The notes: generated from the letters alone by a model not told the origin. Counted from the stretch's first letter, positions 25,903-34,850 are shown. The stretch is DNA of 64,000 nucleotides from G965197675 sp965197675 (GCA_965197675.1 OZ240221.1:1674001-1738000); one strand, 5' to 3'. Made by a program: numbers and translations.

Positions 25903-26999
25903 CTAATTGGCGCCAACATACTGGCGCCGCACTTGATACAGACTGTATCTGTCCAGACCGTAGACCTCTTGCAAAGCTTTATCGGGAGTGCTCCCTTCCT
26001 TGAAGATGACCAGAAAGTCTACCATTTTCTCCCAGCCGTGAGCATCTATCAAGTACTCCACCAAGCTGAAGCTTTGGGCATAGGAGAGTATGGCGCCGCT
26101 ATGGTCAGCCGGGAAACTGCTGCTCAAACTCCGTACCGATATCAGCTCATCATCTTGGAGGCCTGTTCCAGGGCGTCCCGTTGGTAGGGTTCCAAGGGTT
26201 CTTCCGAGTACATTGCCAGGCCCTCTGATACTTTTTCTATTCTCCGCCCCCCGAGCCTCAAAGGAGTATCCAACGGTCTTCCCGTCTTCCTGGACGGGAA
26301 CGCGAGAGATTATCTCCAAGTCGGCAAACAAGAAATTCAAGTTATCAAGGAAACTCTGTCAACTCTCGTCTAAGGATATGATGGATGATGCCTGCGACAC
26401 ACCGAGTTGAATAGCTATATCCTCAGACATATTAATTGATATAAGAGATGGATTAGAGTCGTCTAAGACCCAGTCCGAGGAGTAGGAAATGGTGTAGTAG
26501 AAGTCCTCGTTAGTGTAGGTAATCACTTCAGGAACGGTGAGGGTCGAACTCATGTTACCTATGCTGATCTCACAATCTCCAGGCGTGTCCCTGAACAACG
26601 AGAAGGATACAGGAGCACTTTCGCTTGAGGACAATGTAATCGGTCGATTGTCGCTTTCCACTCCGTCGACCATCAGGCTGATCAGGAATCCCCCTCTTCA
26701 CCGGCATTGACCACAGCATTGACCGTAACCTCTCCTCCTGGGAATACCAGGGACGGAGTTACTAACAGGGAAGTCGTCTGTAGACCTCTAGTCTCCGAGG
26801 TAGGTTTAGGAGTAGAAAGCAGGTTTGGAGGAGAGGTGGGGCTTGGGGTTAAGGTTGGTTCCGGAGTAGATGTGGCGGCGCCTCCAGTGCACGCCAAGAT
26901 CATAAGCTTAGCCGCCAATAACAGAGATACGAGCTTGATAGCTGTTCTAGTCCTCCAACGTACAATCAATGCTTTCCTGTTCCTGAGAGTGTTTCTCAC
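25903..26999 (-). pseudogene. Broken lipoprotein: CARDB domain, PsbP-like domain and peptidase-MA tail
   Basis: Three adjacent open segments on the minus strand form one former gene. The first has a lipobox (LMILAC), a Thr/Pro linker and the beginning of a CARDB domain (LLVTPSLVFPGGEVTVNAVV). A G5 run near 26690 shifts the frame, after which the CARDB domain resumes as FLISLMVDGVESDNRPITLSS. A PsbP-like segment (FYYTISYSSDWVLDD) follows. An in-frame TGA at 26361-26359 separates SLDES from QSFLDNLNFLFADLEIISR. The tail is the end of a gluzincin (SFSLVEYLIDAHGWEKMVDFL). In a shifted frame SEGLAMYSEEPLEPYQRDALEQA can be read, so more frameshifts and loss of the HExxH region occurred. Not functional. 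Confidence 0.85.
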
Positions 27000-27180
27000 A
27001 CCGAACTAGTACCACGAATAATATCTAAACATTCTTGATTCGTCACTGCTGAATCTACATGTGGTACGAATTGAAATATGACTGCATCTACCGTATCCTA
27101 TCGTTGGGGTGCGTCGGCGACACAAACTTAGACGAGCAGACGTATTTCCCGTTTATCAAGTAGCTCTCCGGGAGGTCAGC

Positions 27181-28338
27181 ATGATCAGCCAATTTTCGGT
27201 TCTATATGACGGCCACGTGGACATAGCGGACCCTGGGCATCGGGGAACCCATGCCGATGAACGTCTGTACTCCAACGAGGATTTTGCGGGCGTTTTGACT
27301 AGGTCCAAAGAGCTGGCCCGGCATATGGACGATCTAGGTTATTACTGCCTATGGATGGCAGAACACCACTTCCAGCGGGAAGGCTATGAGTGTATCCCCA
27401 ACCTAATCCAACTAGGAACCTATTTGGCCACCCAGACCGAGCAGCTTAAGTTTGGCTGCGCATTCAATATCGTGACTATGTGGCATCCCCTCAGGCTGGC
27501 TGAGGACTACGCGATGGCTGACATACTGACCGATGGGCGTGTTATCTTCGGGGTGGGGCGGGGATATCACACCCGTGAGGTGGAGACCTTCGGCGCACCC
27601 CTCATCGATAACGATGCTAATCGTGAGCTGTTTCAAGAGCAAATGGAGGTGATCCTGAAGGCATTCAGCGAGGACAATTTCTCTCACAAAGGCAAATATT
27701 ACACTATCCCCGCGCCTGTGGAATATCGAGGGTATATGCTGAAGGACGTCACTCTAGTGCCGCGGCCCAAATATCTTCCCGTGGAGATTTGGCAGCCTAT
27801 AGTCAGTGGACGAACGATGGATTACGCAGCCAAAAAGGGGTTTAAGGGAATAATTCATGCCACGGGAGATGCTATCTTAGACGGGGTTGCTCGCGGCTTC
27901 CAAGAGGCGGCGGCCAAATACGGACGCGAGCTGGAGTTGGGAGGAGACATGTCCTTCGGGCTGGATATCTACCTAGCCGATAGTCATGAAAAGGCTTACA
28001 AGAAGCTGGAGCCGTACCATGACGAGTTCTTCAAGCAGGCAGCCCCCTTTGGTTTCGTGAGATACGCTGATGAGCAGGGTCGTCCGTGGGGGGCTCCTGG
28101 GACGCCTATGCGCTCGCCCTCTTTGGATGAGAGTCTCGAACAAAGGGCTTGGTTTGCAGGCACACCCGAGGAGTTTGTCTCGTTCTTAAAGGACTGGAGT
28201 AGTCGATATCCAGGACTGGAACACGTATTCGTTCACTGGCCTTACGGAATGCTTCGAGACGAGTTTTTTGATCAGCTTTCCATAATAGCCAGCGAGGTCA
28301 TGCCTGCCCTGAATGGAAGTAAACCTTCAGGCGTATAG
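27181..28338 (+). CDS. LLM-class flavin-dependent oxidoreductase (luciferase-like, copy 1)
   Basis: A 385-residue luciferase-like TIM-barrel enzyme using reduced FMN or F420. Landmarks are YYCLWMAEHHFQREGY at strand 2, LKFGCAFNIVTMWHPLRLAEDYAMADILTDGRVIFGVGRGYH (cofactor-binding region) and LPVEIWQPIVSGRT before the substrate-side helices. The ATG at 27181 follows GGGAGG; an in-frame GTG 72 bases upstream lacks a ribosome site. It is monocistronic. Related enzymes oxygenate or dehydrogenate small organic substrates, and such genes are numerous in SAR202. Which cofactor is used cannot be decided by eye. Confidence 0.87.
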   Translation: MISQFSVLYDGHVDIADPGHRGTHADERLYSNEDFAGVLTRSKELARHMDDLGYYCLWMAEHHFQREGYECIPNLIQLGTYLATQTEQLKFGCAFNIVTMWHPLRLAEDYAMADILTDGRVIFGVGRGYHTREVETFGAPLIDNDANRELFQEQMEVILKAFSEDNFSHKGKYYTIPAPVEYRGYMLKDVTLVPRPKYLPVEIWQPIVSGRTMDYAAKKGFKGIIHATGDAILDGVARGFQEAAAKYGRELELGGDMSFGLDIYLADSHEKAYKKLEPYHDEFFKQAAPFGFVRYADEQGRPWGAPGTPMRSPSLDESLEQRAWFAGTPEEFVSFLKDWSSRYPGLEHVFVHWPYGMLRDEFFDQLSIIASEVMPALNGSKPSGV

Positions 28339-28945
28339 AAGCCACGGTTGCCAGGATCAGGAACCTGAGAGCGATGGCCTCGCGGTAGATGGTCCGGCTT
28401 AAGACGCTTCCTGGATTCCCCACCTCCAACCCCCTCCCCCTAAGAGCCTGTCCCAGATTGGGCCCACCCAGGTAGGTTTTTGTATGTGGGGGGCACATCC
28501 CTTCTAGGGACTCAGGACAGGCCCCCATACCCCTGCCTGAGGGTGGTTCCCTTCGGCAGGCTCAGGATAAACTCTTGGCTCACCATGAGCGGCGGGCACC
28601 CTTGCGGGCTTCTTGGACAGGATACCCTGGATTACCGTGCTTAACACGGTAATGACGGCATAGGGGGTGCCACGGACATGGGCTTTCACAAGAGATTGCT
28701 GCTGCATTCTGTCCTGACCATAGGCCTCCCCATTCATCCGTTGGCCCTTGTGTCCTGTTGAGGTTTGGTTTATTGGGTTTTGTTTCACGTGGACAAAATA
28801 TATTACAGAGATGACGTAATTACATGCGCCAAAGGTACTGCTGACGCCAGGAAATTTGCAGGATGCTAGGGCCGTACAGTCCTGGGTATGGTCCGGCGCT
28901 CAAGATGACAGGTGATAGATTGGGGTGTTAGAATCAAGCAGACCC
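28339..28945. other. Repeat-bearing intergenic region
   Basis: This stretch carries an inverted copy of repeat family A, a copy of repeat family B (CCCTTCGGCAGGCTCAGG, 28550-28567) and a parS-like sequence at 28781-28796. A TAGAAT at 28929-28934 could serve as a -10 for the aldo/keto reductase. No protein is encoded. Confidence 0.6.
28461..28672 (-). repeat. Dispersed intergenic repeat, family A, copy 2 (inverted)
   Basis: Read on the minus strand this copy has CCCCCTATGCCGTCATT, then an inverted repeat (ATTACCGTG / CACGGTAAT), AGAAGCCC, and after a family B insertion GGGGGCCTGTCCTGAGTCCC and ACATACAAAAACCTACCTGG. Module order and orientation match copy 1 at 11245-11443. Confidence 0.8.
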
Positions 28946-29890
28946 ATGAAGTACAAATCTCTGGGAAAAACAGGGCTCAAGGTATCCGAGATATGCCTGG
29001 GTACCATGACATTCGGTGATCAGGCCGACGAGGAAACCTCAAAGGCCATACTGCACGCCTGCTGGGACGCTGGCGTCAATTTCATCGATACGGCCGACGC
29101 GTACGTGGAGGGACGCTCCGAAGAGATAATAGGTAACCTCTTGAAGGGGCGTAGGCATGAGACCGTCCTCGCTACGAAAGTAGGTAACAAGGCCGGGCAC
29201 GCCCCCAACGATACAGGCTTGTCCCGGTCTCACGTAATGCTATCGGTGGAGGGGAGTCTGAGGCGTCTGCAGACCGACTATATAGACCTCTACCAGACTC
29301 ACAGGCCAGACTACGACACCCCTCTCGAGGAGACCCTACGGGCCCTGGACGATCTGGTTCATCAGGGGAAGGTCAGATATATAGGTTGCTCGAATGATCC
29401 CGCCTGGTACATGTGTAAGGCCCTCTGGACCAGCGACGTATATAATTTGAATAAATTCGTCTGTGTTCAGCCCCGCTACAACCTGCTGGACCGACACATA
29501 GAGGCAGAGTTACTCCCTCTTTGCGCAGATCAGGGAATCGGCGTAATTCCCTTCAATCCCATCGCCGGAGGCCTGCTCTCGGGGAAATACAAGAGGGGAG
29601 ACCTTCCCCCTAGGGACACCCGCTTCGGTCTTATGGACATGTACATGAAACGCTACTGGTACGAAACGAACTTTGACGCCGTAGAAAAGGTGGTGGACGT
29701 GGCCAATGACAATGGTAAGACTCCTGTCCAGTTGGCCGTGGCCTGGCTGCTGCAGAACCCCATCATCACCTCCCCCATCATAGGGGCCAGCAGGGTTGAC
29801 CAGGTGAAGGAATCGCTTCAGGCGGTAAATATGGAGCTCTCGGATGAAGAGTTGAAGGCCTGCGCTGATATACAAGGCGTAGGTTATTGA
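28946..29890 (+). CDS. Aldo/keto reductase
   Basis: A 314-residue NADPH-dependent oxidoreductase. The catalytic tetrad can be placed: aspartate and tyrosine in FIDTADAYVEGRSEEIIG, lysine in ETVLATKVG and histidine in YIDLYQTHRPDYDTPLEETL. The cofactor loop is IIGASRVDQVKESL near the C-terminus. The N-terminus MKYKSLGKTGLKVSEICLGTMTFG is standard. The ATG at 28946 is chosen on homology; there is no clear ribosome site and a -10-like TAGAAT only 12-17 bases upstream suggests a leaderless or short-leader message. The substrate is unknown. The next gene begins 49 bp downstream. Confidence 0.92.
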   Translation: MKYKSLGKTGLKVSEICLGTMTFGDQADEETSKAILHACWDAGVNFIDTADAYVEGRSEEIIGNLLKGRRHETVLATKVGNKAGHAPNDTGLSRSHVMLSVEGSLRRLQTDYIDLYQTHRPDYDTPLEETLRALDDLVHQGKVRYIGCSNDPAWYMCKALWTSDVYNLNKFVCVQPRYNLLDRHIEAELLPLCADQGIGVIPFNPIAGGLLSGKYKRGDLPPRDTRFGLMDMYMKRYWYETNFDAVEKVVDVANDNGKTPVQLAVAWLLQNPIITSPIIGASRVDQVKESLQAVNMELSDEELKACADIQGVGY

Positions 29891-29939
29891 TTATCGCAGT
29901 CGGGGCATTTACTGTCTGGGAATATGGAGGAGGTAGGTC

Positions 29940-30527
29940 ATGGTGACTAGTACTTATGCACTTGAAGAGTTTATTCATGATATGTCCGAGGAGATGAAGA
30001 AGGACATAAGTCGGGAAAAGCTCTTGGATAGGGGTTCGGTTTTGATGGAGCGGTTGGTGGGAAACCCAGACTGCATTCCATCCGAGTATCGGGTTCCATC
30101 AGGGAGAGGCAAGTCGCCCAACCACGGCTCTTATCTGCTTCACCGCGGCGACAACGGGCTGCTGCTAAGCGCCGAGGTGTGGGGCCCGGGAGACCATGTG
30201 GGACCTCACGACCATCACACGTGGGGCATGATTGGTGTGATAGAAAACGTGCTGCAGGAGATTCGCTTCCGCCGAGTGGACGATGGGTCAAAACCAGAAT
30301 TTAGCCGGTTGGAGAAGGATAGGGAGTTGTTGACCAGGCCTGGAGAGATAGCCCTCCTGATGCCGGGAACCGACGAGATTCATCAGATAGACAACACAGA
30401 TGATCGCCCCACCGTCGAGATTCATGTATATGGTGATGACCTGGGAAAGATATCTCGCTGTAAGTTTGACCTGAATACTGGCAAGGTCAGCGCCTTCGTT
30501 AGCGGCTCCGAGTACGATAATATGTAG
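29940..30527 (+). CDS. Cysteine dioxygenase-like cupin (thiol dioxygenase family)
   Basis: A 195-residue cupin resembling type I cysteine dioxygenase and 3-mercaptopropionate dioxygenase, non-haem iron enzymes that oxidise a thiol to the sulfinate. The iron ligands are two histidines in GPHDHHTWGMIGVIENVLQE and one in TDEIHQIDN. The ATG has a strong GGAGGAGG ribosome site. It is followed after 80 bp by a four-domain rhodanese, and farther on by a DsbA-like gene, so a role in thiol or persulfide chemistry is likely. Members of this fold also act on other substrates, and the exact thiol is not determinable here. Confidence 0.78.
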   Translation: MVTSTYALEEFIHDMSEEMKKDISREKLLDRGSVLMERLVGNPDCIPSEYRVPSGRGKSPNHGSYLLHRGDNGLLLSAEVWGPGDHVGPHDHHTWGMIGVIENVLQEIRFRRVDDGSKPEFSRLEKDRELLTRPGEIALLMPGTDEIHQIDNTDDRPTVEIHVYGDDLGKISRCKFDLNTGKVSAFVSGSEYDNM

Positions 30528-30607
30528 TCTTCCTGCCTCGACTCTGTCGACAATCCCACTTTCCGCCGCCTAGTCGCCAAGCTAACATTCATAAGAGATC
30601 CAGATTC

Positions 30608-32200
30608 ATGTCATCGAAGACTTCACCCTCGGAGCTGAAAGACTTGATAGATGCTGAGTCTACCCTTGCTCTGATAGACGTCAGAGAGTACGGCGAATAC
30701 AACACCTCTCATATCCCTATGTCCACCCCGTTGCCCCGGCGGCTGCTGGAGCTCCGCCTGCCGGAGCTGACACCTTTCAGGGGGACACCCTTGGTGGTAT
30801 GCGACGACGATGGCCGTAGAGCTGAGCTAGCAGCCGCTACTATCCAGGGCATGGGTTATTACGACGTCTCCGTCCTTGCAGGCGGGATCAACCGTTGGGC
30901 GATGTCGGGTTATCCCACCGAGTGGGGTATTAACGTGCACAGCAAGGACTTCGGTGAGCGAGTGCAGGTAGAGCGGAGGGTAGCGGAGATAGAGCCGGAG
31001 GAGCTGCATCATCGCTTGCAAAGTGGGGACAAGATCGTCATCCTCGATGCCCGCACACCAGAAGAACATCAGCGCTCCTGTATCCCAGGTAGTATAAGTA
31101 TGCCAGGTGGCGAGCTGGCGTTGAGGACTTGGGACATCATAGGAAAACCGGGTGACCCAGTTGTAGTCCATTGTGCTGGGCGCACTCGCAGTATCATCGG
31201 CGCCAGAGCACTGCAGAGAATGGGGCTATCGAACGTGTATGGTCTCAAAAACGGAACGATGGGCTGGCAGATGGCCGGCCTGGAGCTGGAGCGAGGCTCT
31301 AGACGTTTAGACCTGCCCAAGCCTTCCCAGGAAGGCCTGTATTCAGCAGAGGCTTTTGCGAGGAAAGTTGTTGCGGAAGACGGTGTCCGGTATATCGATG
31401 TTCCGGAGCTTCAGGGCCTCATGGAACGGTCTAAACGTGAAAACGTGTATCTCGTGGATGTCCGCACCGAGGAGGAGTTCTATGGAGGACACATCCCGGG
31501 GTTCCGATGGTATCCTGGGGGTCAGGCCGTTCAACAGAGCGATGATGTTGTGGCGGTGAAAAATGCCCAGATAGTGTTCGCCTGCGACGGATACGTGCGG
31601 GCATCCGTGACGGGTTCCTGGTATCGGCAGATGGGATTCCCCAACGTTCGAGTGCTGAATGGAGGTACGTCGGCTTGGGTGGGCGGCGGACTTGAGCTGG
31701 AAACCGGTATGCCTTCAAGGCTGCCCTTTGGATATGAAAAGGCCCGAACAAAAGTAAAGATGATCTCCCATCGGGAGCTGCATGCTCAGCTGGGAAGCCC
31801 TAATGCTCCGTTGGTGATCTTTGTAGACACCAGCCAGGACTTCAGTGACGGTCATGTGCCCGGCGCTAGGTGGATACCCAGAGGATGGCTAGAGCTTGGG
31901 ATAGCTGATACAGCGCCCTCCAAAGATTCGCGGGTTGTGGTCACTTGCCTGGATGGGCTTAGCTCAGTGCTGGCGGGGGGCACTCTCAAAGGCCTCGGCT
32001 ACCGGCAAGTGGCTGTTCTGGAAGGCGGAATGAAAGCCTGGACAGAGGCGGGGTTATCGGTAGAAAAGGGCCTGAGTGGGGTCATGACGCCTCCGGATGA
32101 CATGGTGCCCTTTGATATCGAAAGGAATTGGGCCGAGGCTATCAACTACCTGCGGTGGGAAGAGGAGTTGGGCAAGAAGTACGAGACTTCACCCGATTAA
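30608..32200 (+). CDS. Four-domain rhodanese-like sulfurtransferase
   Basis: A 530-residue protein made of four consecutive rhodanese domains (about residues 5-110, 120-235, 245-365 and 375-500). Each retains an active-site cysteine: VVCDDDGRR, VHCAGRTRS, FACDGYVRA and VTCLDGLSS. Each ends with the characteristic GG..W..AG segment, for example LAGGINRWAMSGYP and LEGGMKAWTEAGLS. Only the second loop (CAGRTRS) is close to the classical six-residue loop, so it is the best candidate for sulfur transfer. The gene follows the thiol dioxygenase-like cupin, an arrangement that suggests handling of sulfane sulfur. It has a 30-residue acidic C-terminal tail. Confidence 0.9.
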   Translation: MSSKTSPSELKDLIDAESTLALIDVREYGEYNTSHIPMSTPLPRRLLELRLPELTPFRGTPLVVCDDDGRRAELAAATIQGMGYYDVSVLAGGINRWAMSGYPTEWGINVHSKDFGERVQVERRVAEIEPEELHHRLQSGDKIVILDARTPEEHQRSCIPGSISMPGGELALRTWDIIGKPGDPVVVHCAGRTRSIIGARALQRMGLSNVYGLKNGTMGWQMAGLELERGSRRLDLPKPSQEGLYSAEAFARKVVAEDGVRYIDVPELQGLMERSKRENVYLVDVRTEEEFYGGHIPGFRWYPGGQAVQQSDDVVAVKNAQIVFACDGYVRASVTGSWYRQMGFPNVRVLNGGTSAWVGGGLELETGMPSRLPFGYEKARTKVKMISHRELHAQLGSPNAPLVIFVDTSQDFSDGHVPGARWIPRGWLELGIADTAPSKDSRVVVTCLDGLSSVLAGGTLKGLGYRQVAVLEGGMKAWTEAGLSVEKGLSGVMTPPDDMVPFDIERNWAEAINYLRWEEELGKKYETSPD

Positions 32201-32213
32201 GAGACCTTTGAAT

Positions 32214-32440
32214 AACCCCAGCATTGTCCCAAAATGAAGTGCTCCAACTGTCATTACTTCGACAAGCTCAGCACGGGGTCTGAACGGAACCCTTCGCCTA
32301 TGCTCAGGGTGAACTCCGCGAAGTGAAGAATCCAAAACCTATGCCCGTAAAGCTACGATGTATTTGATGGACCGCTTTGGATTCTTCGCTACGCTCAGAA
32401 TGACACTGTATGAGGCTTGGTCGCAAGTTACGCGAAAGTC
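32214..32440. repeat. Dispersed repeat family B with flanking inverted repeats
   Basis: The spacer contains TTCGACAAGCTCAGCACGGG and then CTTCGCCTATGCTCAGGGTGA, both members of a palindromic motif also at about 28550 and 39577-39606. It is followed by an inverted pair GAAGAATCCAAA (32326-32337) and TTTGGATTCTTC (32375-32386) with CGCTACGCTCAGAATGACA. No protein is encoded. This looks like a miniature non-autonomous repeat inserted between two transcription units. Confidence 0.7.
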
Positions 32441-32464
32441 TCATTAACGGCAACCCCTTCTATA

Positions 32465-33364
32465 TCACTTCAACGTCGCATTTCGTATGGCGTCCAGCAG
32501 GCGGTCTTCCGTCTCCCCCCGATTCTGATTCCAGTCGGCAGGGCTTATGTGATACAGCTGGACTTCGCTGCCACTCTCCTGTAATCGGCTATCTCCCGAA
32601 GCAAGCGAGTTGTCGCACACGATGCCCAGCAGATAGCGTCCTGGAGTTTCGGGGTGCAGTATTGCCATGTTCACAGCGAATCCATCGAGGGCTACCTGTC
32701 TTTGTACCTCGAAGCCATGAACAATCAGGAACTCGTATACCGAATCCTCGCAGCTAGGCTCCGTCCTCTTCAGCTCCTCTATGTAAAGCTTGTCGGATAT
32801 AACGTTAAAGAAGGAGTCGAAAACTCCGATGGCCTCGTCAGGTGATGGAGGAGGCATCATCTTGAGAAAGACTGCGTTTCCCTTATCGGAGACGATGGTG
32901 GGAGTCCCAAAGACGCCGTACCTCTCTCTGGCTTCTGAATAGTCCTCGGCGATCTTCTGCAACGACTCTCTACTCTTAAGGTCGCTTCGGAACTGGTCCA
33001 CGTCCAGGTTGACGGCTCTGGCAACTTCCTCCAGCACTTCTGGCTGGTTTATCTCTTTTCTCTCTAAGTGATGAGCATCCAAGAGGGCCAGGTGAAACCT
33101 CTCGAAAGCGTCATCACCCTGCTTACGGGCTGCCTCACCCGCCCTGAGGGCCAGCAATCCTCGACTGATGTATGACTCGGGCTGCTCCCACAGCCGCCAG
33201 TCCGATCCCTCTTTGCTCTTCAGTTGCTCCAGGGGGAAGCACTTCCAGGTAACATCGAACCCGCCGTCGTAGGCTTGCTTAACATCTCGCAGCCAGACTG
33301 CCGCGACCCTAACGAAAGGTCAGCCATAGTCGAAGAACACGGTTAGGTGGATCTTAGGGTTCAT
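32465..33364 (-). CDS. DsbA-like thioredoxin-fold protein with in-frame TGA at the active site (putative selenoprotein) fused to an inactive MTES_1575-type domain
   Basis: Read through one in-frame TGA (33322-33320), the gene encodes 299 residues. The start MNPKIHLTVFFDYG-U-PFVRVAAVWL places the TGA exactly where DsbA-family proteins have the nucleophilic cysteine of CPxC; the second position is valine. The fold continues with RGLLALRAGEAARKQGDDAF, and GVFGTPTIV has the cis-proline. From about residue 205 a second domain reads SVYEFLIVHGFEVQRQVALDGFAVNMA and PGRYLLGIVCD, a REase_MTES_1575-like fold whose usual Asp and Glu are replaced by Asn and Val. A 7-bp hairpin lies just past the TGA. The ATG has AAGGGAG upstream. 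The alternative is a simple nonsense mutation, giving a pseudogene. Confidence 0.65.
33287..33322 (-). promoter_or_regulatory. Candidate bacterial SECIS element
   Basis: After the TGA (33322-33320), 13 bases lead to a stem TCGCGGC / GCTGCGA (one G-T wobble) with loop AGTCTG. The loop begins 20 bases after the TGA and has G at its second position. Both features fall within the known limits for bacterial SECIS hairpins. This is a hand fold. Confidence 0.45.
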
Positions 33365-33392
33365 GTTTTGTCTGCTCCCTTCTCTCCATGAA

Positions 33393-33430
33393 TGCTAGAG
33401 CGCATATCAAGATTGCGATGCGCTCTAGCA
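33393..33430 (-). terminator. Hairpin after the amidase gene
   Basis: TGCTAGAGCGCAT and ATGCGCTCTAGCA form a 13-bp perfect stem with a 12-base loop, 8 bp past the amidase stop and about 30 bp before the next start codon on the same strand. No T run follows, so it may be a processing or Rho-dependent signal. Confidence 0.55.
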
Positions 33431-33437
33431 GATTTAC

Positions 33438-34832
33438 TCAAATTGGGGGTGTCTGCCATCCACCGAACACACTCTCGATGTGCTGAGCTACTGCCAGGGC
33501 CACGTCGTCCCGCCAGTGGCGTGCCACCACCTGTACTCCAATGGGCAGGCCCTCGGATGATGTTCCGGAGCGCACTATTACGGCCGGCCACCCGGTCAGA
33601 TTATAAGTCTCGGTGTAGCTGGAGTCGGCGCGCTCGCCGCCCTCCAACGTGACTCCGTGGTGAGGTGCAGGGAAGGCATTGGAGGGACAGATGATGACGT
33701 CGTACCTCTCCATGAAGGTCAACATGTCCATCTTGAAGGCATCCCATTTCAGGGTCAGGCCCAAGAGCTCAGAAGCCGAGGTCTCTTTCGGCAACCTGTC
33801 CTCGATCAGTTTTTGAGTGAACACGTGTATATCTTTTGTTCCTGCATCCTCCAGAATCCAATCATCGGATGCGGCCCATTCCAGCTGGTCCAGCTTTCCG
33901 GCGATGTCGTGGGTCTTATCTACCACGTGAGGTAGGGCTTCTTCTATCTTCAACACAGAGTCAGCCAGCATCTCAGCCACTCTTTGCACTGTACTCACCG
34001 TCTCGGGGGAGGGCGACACTATTCCGTTATCGGTGTAGTAGGCTACTCTCAGCTCCCCCAGTCTTACGTCCTCTGGATTGCCCAACGGCATCGCTACCAT
34101 CGCGGGATCAACCCGGTCCGGCCCAGAAAGGATAGGCATGACCAAAACCAGGTCTTCGATGAAGCGGGCCATGGGCCCTACCTGCAGGCGGAAGTCGAGA
34201 GCTCCACCCATGGGCGGGAAGTGGCCCGTCCTGGGAACTCGCCCCATACTAGGTTTGAGGCCGGTGATGCCGCAGAAGCAGGCCGGCTTGCGAATGCTGC
34301 CTCCCGAGTCAGCCCCCATTCCCAGGGGCGACCCACCAGCCGATATAATGGCTCCCTCGCCGCCGCTGCTGCCTCCCGGCGTTCTGTCTAGATCGTAGGG
34401 GTTGTTGGTGCGACCGAAAAGAGCGTTATCGGTCTCGCCGACAAGGCTCAGCTCTGAAAGGTTGGTCTTCCCCAGGAGGATGGCTCCGGCGGAGCGAAGG
34501 CGAGCAACTACAGTAGCATCCTCCTCTGGAGTAAAGGAGGCTCTGCCAGCGGTCCCACCTGTAGAGATCTCTCCTGCGGTATCCAGTGAGTCCTTTATGG
34601 TCATGGGCACGCCATGCAACGGACCCGTGGATTCACCTTTGGCAAGCATTTTGTCCGCTTTGCGGGCATCTTCCAAGGCCGCCTCTGCCCTGAGGTGTAC
34701 TATCGCGTTAAGCTTTGGGTTCACCTCGTCGATGCGTCGAAGATGTGCTTCGATCACCTCCTCGGATGAAACCTTCTTATCTCGGATGGCTAGAGCCAGC
34801 TTGGCCGCAGATGAATAAATTATCTCTTTCAA
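33438..34832 (-). CDS. Amidase signature family enzyme
   Basis: A 464-residue amidase with the Ser-cisSer-Lys triad: lysine in GVPMTIKDSLDTAGE, cis-serine and nucleophile region in GGSSGGEGAIISAGGSPLGMGADSGGSIRKPACFCGITGLKPS. The C-terminus ends with IVRSGTSSEGLPIGVQVVARHWRDDVAL, the standard end of amidases. It hydrolyses an amide, and a GatA role is unlikely because no gatB or gatC is present. It is followed on the minus strand by the DsbA-like gene and preceded (18 bp) by an O-methyltransferase gene, so the two may be cotranscribed. Confidence 0.92.
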   Translation of the reverse strand: MKEIIYSSAAKLALAIRDKKVSSEEVIEAHLRRIDEVNPKLNAIVHLRAEAALEDARKADKMLAKGESTGPLHGVPMTIKDSLDTAGEISTGGTAGRASFTPEEDATVVARLRSAGAILLGKTNLSELSLVGETDNALFGRTNNPYDLDRTPGGSSGGEGAIISAGGSPLGMGADSGGSIRKPACFCGITGLKPSMGRVPRTGHFPPMGGALDFRLQVGPMARFIEDLVLVMPILSGPDRVDPAMVAMPLGNPEDVRLGELRVAYYTDNGIVSPSPETVSTVQRVAEMLADSVLKIEEALPHVVDKTHDIAGKLDQLEWAASDDWILEDAGTKDIHVFTQKLIEDRLPKETSASELLGLTLKWDAFKMDMLTFMERYDVIICPSNAFPAPHHGVTLEGGERADSSYTETYNLTGWPAVIVRSGTSSEGLPIGVQVVARHWRDDVALAVAQHIESVFGGWQTPPI

Positions 34833-34850
34833 CGTATACCTACCCTTATC

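Noticed and set aside
26359..26361. TGA in the lipoprotein pseudogene as a second selenocysteine codon
   Set aside because: It does not fall at a redox site (context SLDES-TGA-QSFL) and the gene carries several frameshifts.
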